Positions 7,834 through 14,354 of a DNA stretch of 32,769 bases are shown here, piece after piece. Source of the stretch: a virus. The DNA is taken from the IMG/VR virus record IMGVR_UViG_3300044645_002121, positions 1 through 32,769 of that record; one strand, given 5' to 3'. Positions within the stretch are counted from its first letter, which is position 1. Every line of letters starts with the position of its first letter. The notes under the pieces are model-generated. The model had not been told where the DNA came from. It saw only the letters and a list, made by a program, of their open reading frames with translations, and did not search any database. The position numbers were made by a program, and so were the translations under genes.

Positions 7834-8499
7834 TCATACCCCCATGTCCGGCACAAACTGGACGCTGGCGGTGTCGCGATCTTCCAAGGCAGCGCGCTGG
7901 AAGTCCTCTTCGTAGATCGCCTTCAACGCGGCACCACGGTCAGGGGCGAACTTCAGGGACAGGTAGTAGGACAAGCCAGACGCCAGGCAAGGCAGGAACC
8001 GGAAGTTGACGTCTGCGGTGTTGGTGTACGTCCCCGCATCCTGGATGCGCCGAATGCGGTAGTACACGAAGGTGTAGTTCTGGTCCGCCGCGGGGTAGAA
8101 AAACACTTTGGGCACGTTCGCACGCTGCACGTAGAACTGCGCAGGACGCGCCTGCGTGGTCTTGTCAGGCACATTGAGCCAGTCCTCTCGACTGATGCGC
8201 TCAATGTAGACGTCGGTGTTGATGCCTTGGTTGTTCTGCCGAATGATGGCTTCGAGCACGTTGACCGTGTCGGTCGGCAGGTTAATCTCGTTGACCCCCT
8301 GGGTCAACGCGTAGGTCGCCTGCTCAATCGTCCACAGGTTCAACCCGCGATTGGCCCAGTCGAGGAATAGCAGGTTGAGCGAACGGCGAGCCGAGTTGAG
8401 CTGATAGCCGCTCGTTGTTCGAATGCCGCAGCGTTCAAACGCTTCCTCGACCAGGTCATCGATCGCTAGGTCGAAGGTGGTGGTGCCCGATGTGGCCAT
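7834..8499 (-). CDS. Second connector/tail-tube-like protein
   Basis: The 221-residue protein has an N-terminal helical domain (FDLAIDDLVEEAFERCGIR, LNSARRSLNLLFLDWANRGLNLW) and then a beta domain (INLPTDTVNVLEAIIRQ, PAQFYVQRANVPKVFFYPAADQNYTFVYYRIRR). The order of helices, LPxDxxxVLEA and FYPAAD matches phage adaptor or tail-tubular-A-like proteins. It starts at ATG 8499 directly after the TAA of the preceding gene with only a weak ribosome site, so coupling is likely. Having two adaptor-like proteins separated by a zinc-ribbon protein is consistent with a portal-to-tail connector. Family assignment is moderate. Confidence 0.65.
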   Translation of the reverse strand: MATSGTTTFDLAIDDLVEEAFERCGIRTTSGYQLNSARRSLNLLFLDWANRGLNLWTIEQATYALTQGVNEINLPTDTVNVLEAIIRQNNQGINTDVYIERISREDWLNVPDKTTQARPAQFYVQRANVPKVFFYPAADQNYTFVYYRIRRIQDAGTYTNTADVNFRFLPCLASGLSYYLSLKFAPDRGAALKAIYEEDFQRAALEDRDTASVQFVPDMGV

Positions 8500-8724
8500 T
8501 TAGCAGACCGCCCCGCCCTTTTTGTAGCCCTTGGTCATCATGCCGCCACCCATCTTGCCAACGGGCTTGCCCATGGCCATGCGCTTGTGCTGGTTCACAG
8601 CCCCGCCCTTTTTCATCATGACCGGGCCCGACTTTTTACTGGGCTCAGACGTCACGTGATTCTTCGCGCCGCTCATCACGGCCCCGCCGCCACGAGTGGC
8701 GCAACCCATACCTTTTCCAGCCAT
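8500..8724 (-). CDS. Gly/Lys/Met-rich small basic protein with KKGGAV motifs
   Basis: The 74-residue protein is very basic and low in complexity. It contains MKKGGAV (37-43) and YKKGGAV (67-73), plus a related RGGGAV near the N-terminus, and ends GAVC. AAAGGAGCCTGATC precedes ATG 8724. Similar Lys/Gly/Met-rich small proteins are common beside capsid genes of aquatic tailed phages. They have no known function. It is the clearest carrier of a short motif also present in three other proteins of this module. A role inside the virion or in DNA binding is possible but unproven. Confidence 0.7.
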   Translation of the reverse strand: MAGKGMGCATRGGGAVMSGAKNHVTSEPSKKSGPVMMKKGGAVNQHKRMAMGKPVGKMGGGMMTKGYKKGGAVC

Positions 8725-8726
8725 GA

Positions 8727-8924
8727 TCAGGCTCCTTTCTTCATTGCACGGCCTTTGACGTCGGCCGTTTTACGTTTCACGGCACGGCCCATCTTGTCGG
8801 CCATGTCGGAATTCTTCATCATCGAGCCGTCAGGCATCTTGTGCATGCCTGCCATGCCGCCCTTGGCCATCTTGTTCTTGGCGGCGCGCATTCCGCGCAC
8901 CGGTAGAGCTTTTTTGGTTGCCAT
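8727..8924 (-). CDS. Small basic Met/Lys/Gly-rich protein
   Basis: I place the start at ATG 8924 (MATKKALPVRGMRAAKNKMA), giving 65 residues; longer versions run into the previous gene and lack a ribosome site. AGGCAGGATGAA lies upstream. The protein carries MAKGGMA (19-25), then MPDGSMMKNSDMADKMGRAVKRK and ends MKKGA. It is similar in composition to the adjacent 74-residue protein and probably related in role. No domain is recognisable. Confidence 0.65.
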   Translation of the reverse strand: MATKKALPVRGMRAAKNKMAKGGMAGMHKMPDGSMMKNSDMADKMGRAVKRKTADVKGRAMKKGA

Positions 8925-8925
8925 T

Positions 8926-9171
8926 TCATCCTGCCTTTCGGATTTCATCCAACTTTGCCTCAATCCTGTTGAACCGCTGGTCCACATGACTGAGGAACTT
9001 ATCGAACCGGTCGTCGACTTCCTTGCGCGTGACATGGTCCCGAGCGACCTCTTCGCGGGTCTTGTTCAAGAGAATGCCCAGCCGGCCGATCTCATCGAAC
9101 TTCGCCTTCAACAAAAAGCCCATGATCCCGACAATCGCCGTCAAGACGACATTCCAAATCATCATCTCCAC
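8926..9171 (-). CDS. Small membrane-anchored coiled-coil protein
   Basis: The 81-residue protein starts at GTG 9171, with GGAGG nine bases upstream; an ATG two codons later is too close to that site. Residues about 5-21 (IWNVVLTAIVGIMGFLL) form one membrane segment. The rest is charged and helical with heptad-like spacing (EEVARDHVTRKEVDDRFDKFLSHVDQRFNRIEAKLDEIRK). One N-terminal membrane segment plus a coiled coil could fit a membrane-docking virion or DNA-entry protein. A holin or spanin is an alternative, but no lysis genes adjoin it. It lies between small head-region genes. Confidence 0.65.
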   Translation of the reverse strand: MEMMIWNVVLTAIVGIMGFLLKAKFDEIGRLGILLNKTREEVARDHVTRKEVDDRFDKFLSHVDQRFNRIEAKLDEIRKAG

Positions 9172-9174
9172 GGC

Positions 9175-9462
9175 TCAGCACCTCCACCGCTTCCGCGCCT
9201 GGCGCAAGCGGCTGTTGGGGTCCTTTGCTGCGTCAGGGAACTGCTTCATCTGCCCCTCCGAACGCGCGCAGTACGACGCGCGCCGCTTTGCATCCGCTGG
9301 CGACGGCTTCTTTTCTGTCACCGCTGTCTGCAGCTTGCTACCAGGGTTGGCCTTGCGATACGCAGCCACACCCTTTTTGGTCATGCCAGCACCTTGCTTG
9401 GTGGGTCGGAAGTTCCCCGACTTCACCGAAGTCTTGATGCCCATGCCCTTCTTGGTAGCCAT
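9175..9462 (-). CDS. Basic head-region protein, DUF6321-like
   Basis: The 95-residue protein reads MATKKGMGIKTSVKSGNFRP, MTKKGVAAYRKANPGSKLQTAV, RRASYCARSEGQMKQF and ends DPNSRLRQARKRWRC. I recall the pattern GxTKKGVxAYRxxNPGSKLxTAVT...SFCARxxGM...DPNSRxxxxLRxWxC as the DUF6321 family of small phage proteins, found near capsid genes in marine and freshwater phages. Lys/Arg content suggests nucleic-acid contact. The ATG overlaps the previous stop as TAATG, with GGTGGAG upstream. Function unknown. Confidence 0.7.
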   Translation of the reverse strand: MATKKGMGIKTSVKSGNFRPTKQGAGMTKKGVAAYRKANPGSKLQTAVTEKKPSPADAKRRASYCARSEGQMKQFPDAAKDPNSRLRQARKRWRC

Positions 9463-9764
9463 TACGCAGGTGCTCCACCTTCGAAGAGCAGCGTGACACT
9501 CGTGATCTCAGCCGAGCTGAGGTCGATGTAGATGCCGCTCTCGAACAGAATCCCCATGTCGGGGATGATGAGGTCCTGCGAGCCAATGGCTGCGGGCGAC
9601 GACAACGTCAACTTGGCCGTGCCACCACTGGTGCTCCCATCCTTGAGAGTGATCGTGGCAGAGGTGGCCGTGTGCGTGAAGTACACCCCCAGCAAACGAG
9701 TGCGGCCAGAGACCGCTGCCGCAGCGGCGGTCTTCCGTACCGACTGAATGTTGCTGAAGCTCAT
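9462..9764 (-). CDS. Small beta-rich virion protein
   Basis: The 100-residue protein begins MSFSNIQSVRKTAAAAAVSGRTRLLGVYFTHTATSATITLKDG and continues with beta-strand-rich hydrophobic sequence (LIIPDMGILFESGIYIDL, ITSVTLLFEGGAPA). It resembles small phage proteins that form a single beta-sandwich and are found close to capsid genes. GGAGGCCGCC precedes ATG 9764. It sits 12 bases after the probable decoration protein. Minor head protein is a reasonable guess; no domain is certain. Confidence 0.65.
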   Translation of the reverse strand: MSFSNIQSVRKTAAAAAVSGRTRLLGVYFTHTATSATITLKDGSTSGGTAKLTLSSPAAIGSQDLIIPDMGILFESGIYIDLSSAEITSVTLLFEGGAPA

Positions 9765-9776
9765 GGCGGCCTCCGA

Positions 9777-10235
9777 TTAAACGAGGTCGCGGGCTTGCAG
9801 GTACATCACCGTGACAGTGGCTGCGCCGGCTGCGCCGTTACCGTTCTGAGCAGTGAAGTCGGCCAACACCTGAATGTCGGACGTGCCCACATCGGTGGCC
9901 ACACTGTTGGTCAGCGTGCCGCGCGTGGTGCCAGCGGTCTTGACCGAGGTGGAAGGCACAAAGGCGGTAGCGGCAGACGAAGTGCCGACAGAGACCGTGG
10001 CCGTACCGGTGTCATCGTTGGCCGTGGTGACGTTCAGGATGACGTCAACAATCTGCGAGCCAGCGGGAATGGTGGCGACCACTTGATCAGCAGACGTTGC
10101 ACCGATGATGTCAATGACCGCCGATTGGGCCATCAGCACAAAGCCGACGTTGGCGACGTTGGTACCGACAGTGGTGCCGGTGGTTTGGGAGATAGGGCCG
10201 GCCTTGAGCGGGCCCGAAAAGGTAGAAGCACCCAT
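9777..10235 (-). CDS. Probable capsid decoration or minor head protein
   Basis: ATG 10235 is chosen (MGASTFSGPLKAGPISQTTGTT; 152 residues) because GAGGATCAAA is well spaced before it; a GTG four codons earlier overlaps that site. The protein is Thr/Val/Ala-rich and beta-dominated, with VATIPAGSQIVDVILNVTTAND and a C-terminal VTVMYLQARDLV. It is the first gene after the terminator that follows the major capsid gene and has a structured leader of its own. Proteins of this size and composition beside phage capsid genes often decorate the shell. The assignment rests on position and composition only. Confidence 0.6.
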   Translation of the reverse strand: MGASTFSGPLKAGPISQTTGTTVGTNVANVGFVLMAQSAVIDIIGATSADQVVATIPAGSQIVDVILNVTTANDDTGTATVSVGTSSAATAFVPSTSVKTAGTTRGTLTNSVATDVGTSDIQVLADFTAQNGNGAAGAATVTVMYLQARDLV

Positions 10236-10263
10236 TTTGATCCTCACATGCGAGTGTGTTGGA

Positions 10264-10306
10264 GCGCATCTGTCTGCATGTCGTCAGCCGGGACTGTCAG
10301 ATGCGC
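10264..10306 (-). promoter_or_regulatory. Inverted repeat in the leader of the decoration-like gene
   Basis: GCGCATCTG at 10264-10272 and its exact complement CAGATGCGC at 10298-10306 form a 9-bp stem around a 25-base loop. It lies between the upstream terminator and the ATG at 10235, so it would be in the 5' leader or in read-through mRNA. No convincing sigma-70 promoter was found beside it. Confidence 0.5.
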
Positions 10307-10352
10307 CGGTAACCCCGGAACTTGACCTGAATATAACCCAAGTCCGCAAAAA

Positions 10353-10378
10353 GAAAAAGGGGCCGAAGCCCCTTTTTC
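10353..10378 (-). terminator. Strong intrinsic terminator after the major capsid gene
   Basis: On the minus strand GAAAAAGGGGC and GCCCCTTTTTC pair perfectly (11 bp) around a TTCG loop, followed by CTTTTT. The C(UUCG)G tetraloop is exceptionally stable. The hairpin begins 25 bases beyond the capsid stop codon and separates a high-expression head segment from the downstream tail segment. The A/T tracts on both sides allow some activity in the other direction. Confidence 0.9.
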
Positions 10379-10403
10379 TCGGCCGGGAACCCCCAACCCT
10401 TCT

Positions 10404-11309
10404 TCAGCCGCCAGGCGAGCCGAAGATGCCCCGCGGATCGCTGAAGCCGAAGCTGTAGCGTTCGCGAGCCTTGTAGCGAACGTTGCCGGTGTCGAAGTCG
10501 CCTTCAAAGCCGGTTTTGATCGCGACACGGGTAAAGCCCTTCATGCCGTTAGGCGCGTCGGTCTTGATGAAGAACGCGTCGGGATCGGTCAGGAAGTGGT
10601 TCACGGTGTAGCCCTGCGGCACCATGCCCATGTTCCGGATGGCGTTGATGTCGTTGTCGGCCGTACCAACGCGAAGCGTGGACTTCAGGATACGGTCGGC
10701 AGTGAACATCAGCTCCTTCGGAATGATGAGCTTGAGGCCTTGGACAGCGATCTTCAGGCCACGTTCGTCGGTGAACGCTGCGATGTCGATCAGGGCCTGT
10801 TCCAGAGAGGTCTCGGACAGGTCAGCAGGGGTGGACAGCTCGTTGCGCAGGTCCGGACCGCCCAGGGTGGGGTGGTCAGTTGCACACAGAGGCTTGCCGT
10901 CGCCACCGATGGAGGTGGTGAAAGCGCCGTTCAGGACGGCGGCCGCCTTGATCTGCTTGGTCTGGGCCATCGAGCGAGCCAGGGCCTTGGTGTAGCGGGC
11001 CGACAGGCGGTCGTAGAGGTTGTCCTCCACGGCTTCCTCGGTCAGCGAGAACGCCAGGGCGATGGTCTCGTGGGTGTAACGAGCCGTGTAGACCTCTTGC
11101 GCCTGGTCGTAAGCGACGCCAGCGCCCTCAGTCTTCACAGGAGCCTCGCCGAAGCCGGATTCCATCACTTCTTCCTCGAACGCACGGTCCGAAGTTTCCA
11201 TGGTGTAAATCTGCTCGTGCTCGTTTTCGTAGTTCTTGTACTCCAGGCCGAACAAAGCGTTCAGGCCAGGCTCAAGTTCCTTTACCAGTTGTGCGCGGGA
11301 AATTGCCAT
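10404..11309 (-). CDS. Major capsid protein
   Basis: The 301-residue protein begins MAISRAQLVKELEPGLNALFGLEYKNYENEHEQIY and contains SDRAFEEEVMESGFGEAPVKTEG, YTHETIALAFSLTEEAVEDNLYD, RYTKALARSMAQTKQIKAAAVLN, KLIIPKELMFTADRIL and a C-terminal YGFSDPRGIFG-like end. This string of motifs is characteristic of HK97-fold major capsid proteins of the Mu gpT-like type widespread in tailed phages. AAGGAGCTTAATC precedes ATG 11309. Scaffold, co-chaperonin and portal genes lie just upstream in transcription, and a strong terminator follows, as expected for the most highly expressed virion gene. Exact fold assignment is by motif recognition. Confidence 0.88.
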   Translation of the reverse strand: MAISRAQLVKELEPGLNALFGLEYKNYENEHEQIYTMETSDRAFEEEVMESGFGEAPVKTEGAGVAYDQAQEVYTARYTHETIALAFSLTEEAVEDNLYDRLSARYTKALARSMAQTKQIKAAAVLNGAFTTSIGGDGKPLCATDHPTLGGPDLRNELSTPADLSETSLEQALIDIAAFTDERGLKIAVQGLKLIIPKELMFTADRILKSTLRVGTADNDINAIRNMGMVPQGYTVNHFLTDPDAFFIKTDAPNGMKGFTRVAIKTGFEGDFDTGNVRYKARERYSFGFSDPRGIFGSPGG

Positions 11310-11311
11310 GA

Positions 11312-11893
11312 TTAAGCTCCTTGGCCTGCAACACCGGCACTACCGTACAGGTGCTCGTTGATCTTCACTACCACCACGGCGTTGGTACCGAACTCGTTGC
11401 CAGGGACGTCCCACAGGCCAACGATTTTCAGGTTCAAAGCTGCAGCTTTTGCGATAGTGGACGAGTCGAGTTCCATGGAAGAAACACCAGTGGTGGTGCT
11501 GCCGCCAGTACCGACAACATCGGCGTTCATGCCGACCTGAGTCTGCGCAACAGACTCATCGACCTGGATGATGAACAACTGGCTGGGATCGTCAATCACG
11601 TCGGCAATGATCTTGCCAGCGGTGATGTTGACCGAGCCCGGATAGTAGTTCTTCCAGGTGGGTTTGCCCGAAGTCGGGTCAATGTAGTTGCAGCCGTTGA
11701 ACACACCGATAGCGGCGGTGTGGGTCGCAGGTGCGAACTTGACCAGGTAACCGTCATAGACGGTGACTAGGTCGCCTTGGTAAATGGCCCCGGACTGGTT
11801 ATCAGCAATTTCGTAGCCGTACTGTTTTTGAGAGCCAGTAGCGGACAGATTGCCGAGAGGACGCAGACCAAAGGGCTTATCGACGTTTGCCAT
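11312..11893 (-). CDS. Head protein upstream of the capsid gene
   Basis: The 193-residue protein begins MANVDKPFGLRPLGNLSATGSQKQYGYEIAD and contains IYQGDLVTVYDGYLVKFAP, AAIGVFNGCNYIDPTSGKPTWKNYYPG and a C-terminal NAVVVVKINEHLYG. This opening and the IYxGDxV and IGVFxGxxY motifs recur in a family placed next to major capsid genes in phages of this layout, probably a shell-associated or decoration protein. AAGGAACCATCAA precedes ATG 11893; only two bases separate its stop from the capsid start. Function is inferred from position. Confidence 0.7.
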   Translation of the reverse strand: MANVDKPFGLRPLGNLSATGSQKQYGYEIADNQSGAIYQGDLVTVYDGYLVKFAPATHTAAIGVFNGCNYIDPTSGKPTWKNYYPGSVNITAGKIIADVIDDPSQLFIIQVDESVAQTQVGMNADVVGTGGSTTTGVSSMELDSSTIAKAAALNLKIVGLWDVPGNEFGTNAVVVVKINEHLYGSAGVAGQGA

Positions 11894-11921
11894 TTGATGG
11901 TTCCTTCACAAAAAGTTTTGG

Positions 11922-12404
11922 TTAGCTGTCTCGTGAACCGCTGCCGAAGGACACCCGCGATTTGCGTGTGGGCCTCGTAATGACCATGCTCGAATGAGCG
12001 TTGGCCTTCATCAGTTCATTGTCAGCAGCCTGCAATTGGTCGTTCGCACGATCTCGGTAATGCGCGTTACGCTCTGCAACAGTCTCCTCAGGGATGCGTG
12101 CAAGCAAGAGACCTCCCACGCTGATCACGCCAGCATGTCGGCCGTCTTCAATCGTTGGCACATGGTATTCAGGGTACTCGTCGCCCCGGACCAGCTCGTA
12201 ACCCTCACGGATTTTGCCGGCCACATTGGTACGATCTTCTACCCCACCTGCCTCTGCCCGAATCCAACGATGCTTGTACCCAGGGGGAGCTGGCGGTGCG
12301 TCAAGTCGAGACGGGGGAGCCCAGGGCTTACGTCGCGCACTCTTTGCGCGAGATTCGGCCTCGCGGGGGGTGCGGTTGAGGATAGGGATTTTGACGTCGC
12401 TCAT
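11922..12404 (-). CDS. Basic head-module protein of unknown role
   Basis: The 160-residue protein reads MSDVKIPILNRTPREAESRAKSARRKPWAPPSRLDAPPAPPGYKHRWIR, then a conserved-looking core (REGYELVRGDEYPEY, HAGVISVGGLLLARIPEETVAERNAHYRDRANDQLQAADNEL). The basic, Pro-rich N-terminus is followed by a small beta segment and a coiled helix. The PPGYKHRWIR and GGLLLARIPEE motifs recur in proteins between scaffold and capsid genes of phages with this gene order. GAAGGAGTGAGATC precedes ATG 12404. Function unknown; assembly or capsid association is likely from its place. Confidence 0.7.
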   Translation of the reverse strand: MSDVKIPILNRTPREAESRAKSARRKPWAPPSRLDAPPAPPGYKHRWIRAEAGGVEDRTNVAGKIREGYELVRGDEYPEYHVPTIEDGRHAGVISVGGLLLARIPEETVAERNAHYRDRANDQLQAADNELMKANAHSSMVITRPTRKSRVSFGSGSRDS

Positions 12405-12408
12405 GATC

Positions 12409-13326
12409 TCACTCCTTCACGTACTTGGCGTATTCCTCAAGTGGAACACCCAGCTTTTTGGCAATTGCAACTTGACTTGGCGTCAATTTGACAGTGCGGC
12501 GTGCATTTGATACCCCGGATGACCGGGAAGCAGGCGCCACAGCCTGCACGTTTCGCTGTGGCCTGTTTTGGTTGGGCGCAGCACTCTGTTGAAACTTCTG
12601 TGGAAAGGTTTCACGAATCCTGCGATCAAGCTCATGATAATACTCATCCGAGCTGGCGTCAAACCCCTCGACGGAAATCAGTTGCTTGTGGATGCCCCAC
12701 GCAGCGTGGGTCATAGCCGTATCTCGGCCATACCAGGGGTTGCGCTCCGCCCAATCCTCCACCCTGGGGTCGACCTGGCGGGGGGCCTGCGCAGCCGGCT
12801 GCGCTGCCGCCGCCTGCTGCTGGGCCAAGAGCTGCTGCTGATAGGCCTCCCGCTGCGCGGACTGGGCTTGGATGGTGCTTTGCTCATTGGTCAACTGGGC
12901 CAGGCGCTGCATGGCCTCAGTCTCGGTGTCCACGTCTCCCTCTTCACGGGCTTTGCGGATGATTTGCTTGAGCGCCACGTTCTGCGTGTCAATGCGGCTT
13001 TGCGCCTCGGCGACGCGCTGGCCGTCCGTGTTCAGATACTGGTGCTCCAGTTGCTGGGCCCGGGCCTGCACGTTGCGCGCATAGTCCAAGGCCGCCTGCT
13101 CGCGCCGCTGCGTCTCGCGCAGGCGCGCGGTGAGCTTGTCGATGCGCTTTTTGACGTTCTCGCTGTAGTCGTCAACCTCGCTGCGATGTTCCGCGCCGCC
13201 AGAGGTGTCTACCGCTGGGTCCTGCGGCTGATCCAGCAGCTCCGCCTTCCCCTCTTCGTTAATCTCGACGGCAGCAGGCTGCTCGTCCTCTCCAATCTTA
13301 AATTGCAAGTCCATTTGATCCGCCAT
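12409..13326 (-). CDS. Capsid scaffolding protein
   Basis: The 305-residue protein is acidic at its N-terminus and dominated by a long coiled coil (about residues 50-170: ENVKKRIDKLTARLRETQRREQAALDYARNVQ, then Gln-rich runs). A Gln/Ala-rich linker precedes a conserved segment (VEDWAERNPWYGRD, AWGIHKQLISVEGFDASSDEYYHELDRRI) and a short C-terminal helix ending LGVPLEEYAKYVKE, which could be the capsid-binding tip. Size, order of domains and position before the capsid gene are typical of tailed-phage scaffolds. AAAGGAGAGCAAT precedes ATG 13326. No fused protease domain is visible. Confidence 0.82.
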   Translation of the reverse strand: MADQMDLQFKIGEDEQPAAVEINEEGKAELLDQPQDPAVDTSGGAEHRSEVDDYSENVKKRIDKLTARLRETQRREQAALDYARNVQARAQQLEHQYLNTDGQRVAEAQSRIDTQNVALKQIIRKAREEGDVDTETEAMQRLAQLTNEQSTIQAQSAQREAYQQQLLAQQQAAAAQPAAQAPRQVDPRVEDWAERNPWYGRDTAMTHAAWGIHKQLISVEGFDASSDEYYHELDRRIRETFPQKFQQSAAPNQNRPQRNVQAVAPASRSSGVSNARRTVKLTPSQVAIAKKLGVPLEEYAKYVKE

Positions 13327-13337
13327 ATTGCTCTCCT

Positions 13338-13808
13338 TTACATGTGCAGAATGTCTTCAGGGTCGTTGATCACTCCAAGCACCTCATCGTCGTTGATGAG
13401 GCGAATTTCCCCGCCGTCGATCGGGATGCGTGCCCCCGAGTAACGTCCGAAGATGATCCAGTCACCCTGCTTGCACCAAGGTCCCGTGGGGAACTTGGAC
13501 TCGTCAGAGTAGGCAAGATCGCCCATCTTCAAGACGTAGCCGCAGACAGTGGCGAGTTGCGTCTTCTTCTGGGTCTCGTCGGGCAAGACGATGCCGCTCT
13601 TGGTCTTCTCCGCGCCACGGTAAGGCAAGATGGCAATACGCCATCCAGTGGGCTTGGGGATGGTGTCAATGACGGCTTCGCTGAGCTTCTCAGGGTCAAA
13701 CCCCAGCTCCGTGTAGGCATCGTCCAAGGCGGGTGCCTTGGTTGCGGCCTGTTCGGCCCATTTGCGCTCAAGTGCGGTCATTTCGACCGGTGCAGTTTCG
13801 ACTTCCAT
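13338..13808 (-). CDS. GroES-like co-chaperonin
   Basis: Residues about 50-150 match the 10-kDa co-chaperonin fold: PKPTGWRIAILPYRGAEKTK, the mobile loop SGIVLPDETQKK with the GroEL-binding hydrophobic IVL, then GYVLKMGD, WCKQGDWIIFGRYSGAR and NDDEVLGVINDPEDIL. GroES partners GroEL in folding; phage versions such as T4 gp31 substitute for host GroES to fold the capsid protein. At 156 residues it is longer than host GroES (about 97) because of a 48-residue N-terminal helical extension. It lies between the portal and scaffold genes, with AAAGGAGAGCC before ATG 13808. Use of host GroEL in capsid folding is inference. Confidence 0.85.
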   Translation of the reverse strand: MEVETAPVEMTALERKWAEQAATKAPALDDAYTELGFDPEKLSEAVIDTIPKPTGWRIAILPYRGAEKTKSGIVLPDETQKKTQLATVCGYVLKMGDLAYSDESKFPTGPWCKQGDWIIFGRYSGARIPIDGGEIRLINDDEVLGVINDPEDILHM

Positions 13809-13823
13809 GGCTCTCCTTTCGGG

Positions 13824-14036
13824 TTAAAAATCCTCGTCTTGGTCCCCATTGACCTTTTTCAAAAGGCCTCTCACGGATTCTTCGACCAGGTTCAAACCTT
13901 CAAGGCGGCCCATCATGAAGCGATAACGCTCCATGTCGGAAATACCTCCACTGAGCACAATTTCGTGTGCCTGCTGACGGTGCTTTCTGATTTCTTTCAA
14001 GACTGCTTCTGCAAATTCAAGCATGGTCGTTTCCAT
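13824..14036 (-). CDS. Small helical phage protein
   Basis: The 70-residue protein METTMLEFAEAVLKEIRKHRQQAHEIVLSGGISDMERYRFMMGRLEGLNLVEESVRGLLKK is two helices joined by SGGISDMERY. This LxxGGIxDxExYxxxMGxLxGL pattern recurs in small proteins next to capsid and portal genes of many tailed phages. There is no clear Shine-Dalgarno before ATG 14036; an internal ATG at 14024 has only GGAAACG before it. Function unknown, probably virion assembly. Confidence 0.65.
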   Translation of the reverse strand: METTMLEFAEAVLKEIRKHRQQAHEIVLSGGISDMERYRFMMGRLEGLNLVEESVRGLLKKVNGDQDEDF

Positions 14037-14081
14037 GAAAAGCAGTCGGTTTTGCGCCCCGACTGAAGGCGTTGGTGAGGA

Positions 14082-14354
14082 TCAGTATATCTTCACCGGA
14101 CGGTTGCCGTCCTTTTTCTTCACAATCATCGACGGGCCTTGCACACCCTTGGCCTTCTTGATGACATCGCCGCCCTTGGCCATTTTGCGCGACTTGCCTG
14201 CTTTGTCGTAGGCAATTGCCGCGGCCTGTTTGACAGCGGCAGCCCTGCTCTTGGGCTTGCTGGTGCCGATCATCCCGTCTTTCTTGTAGTCGCGCACGAT
14301 CTCGCCAATGTTGGAGCTGATCGTCTTCTGACTTGAACCCTTTTTAAGCGGCAT
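14082..14354 (-). CDS. Small basic protein, DUF6496-like
   Basis: ATG 14354 is chosen (MPLKKGSSQKTISSNIGEIV; 90 residues) because CAAGGAGTACGAA lies before it; longer frames run within the portal gene and are not credible. The region SRAAAVKQAAAIAYDKAGKSRK resembles the R-x-Q-A-x-AIA-x-x-x-A-G-x-S-K pattern of DUF6496-type small phage proteins. It carries MAKGGDV (58-64), the motif found in three other proteins here. It overlaps the portal 3' end by 11 bases. Basic composition suggests DNA or virion-interior contact. Function unknown. Confidence 0.7.
   Translation of the reverse strand: MPLKKGSSQKTISSNIGEIVRDYKKDGMIGTSKPKSRAAAVKQAAAIAYDKAGKSRKMAKGGDVIKKAKGVQGPSMIVKKKDGNRPVKIY

Noticed and set aside
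8926-9171. Holin or spanin call for the membrane/coiled-coil protein
   Set aside because: No endolysin or partner lysis gene is nearby, and the gene lies among head genes; one membrane segment alone is not enough.
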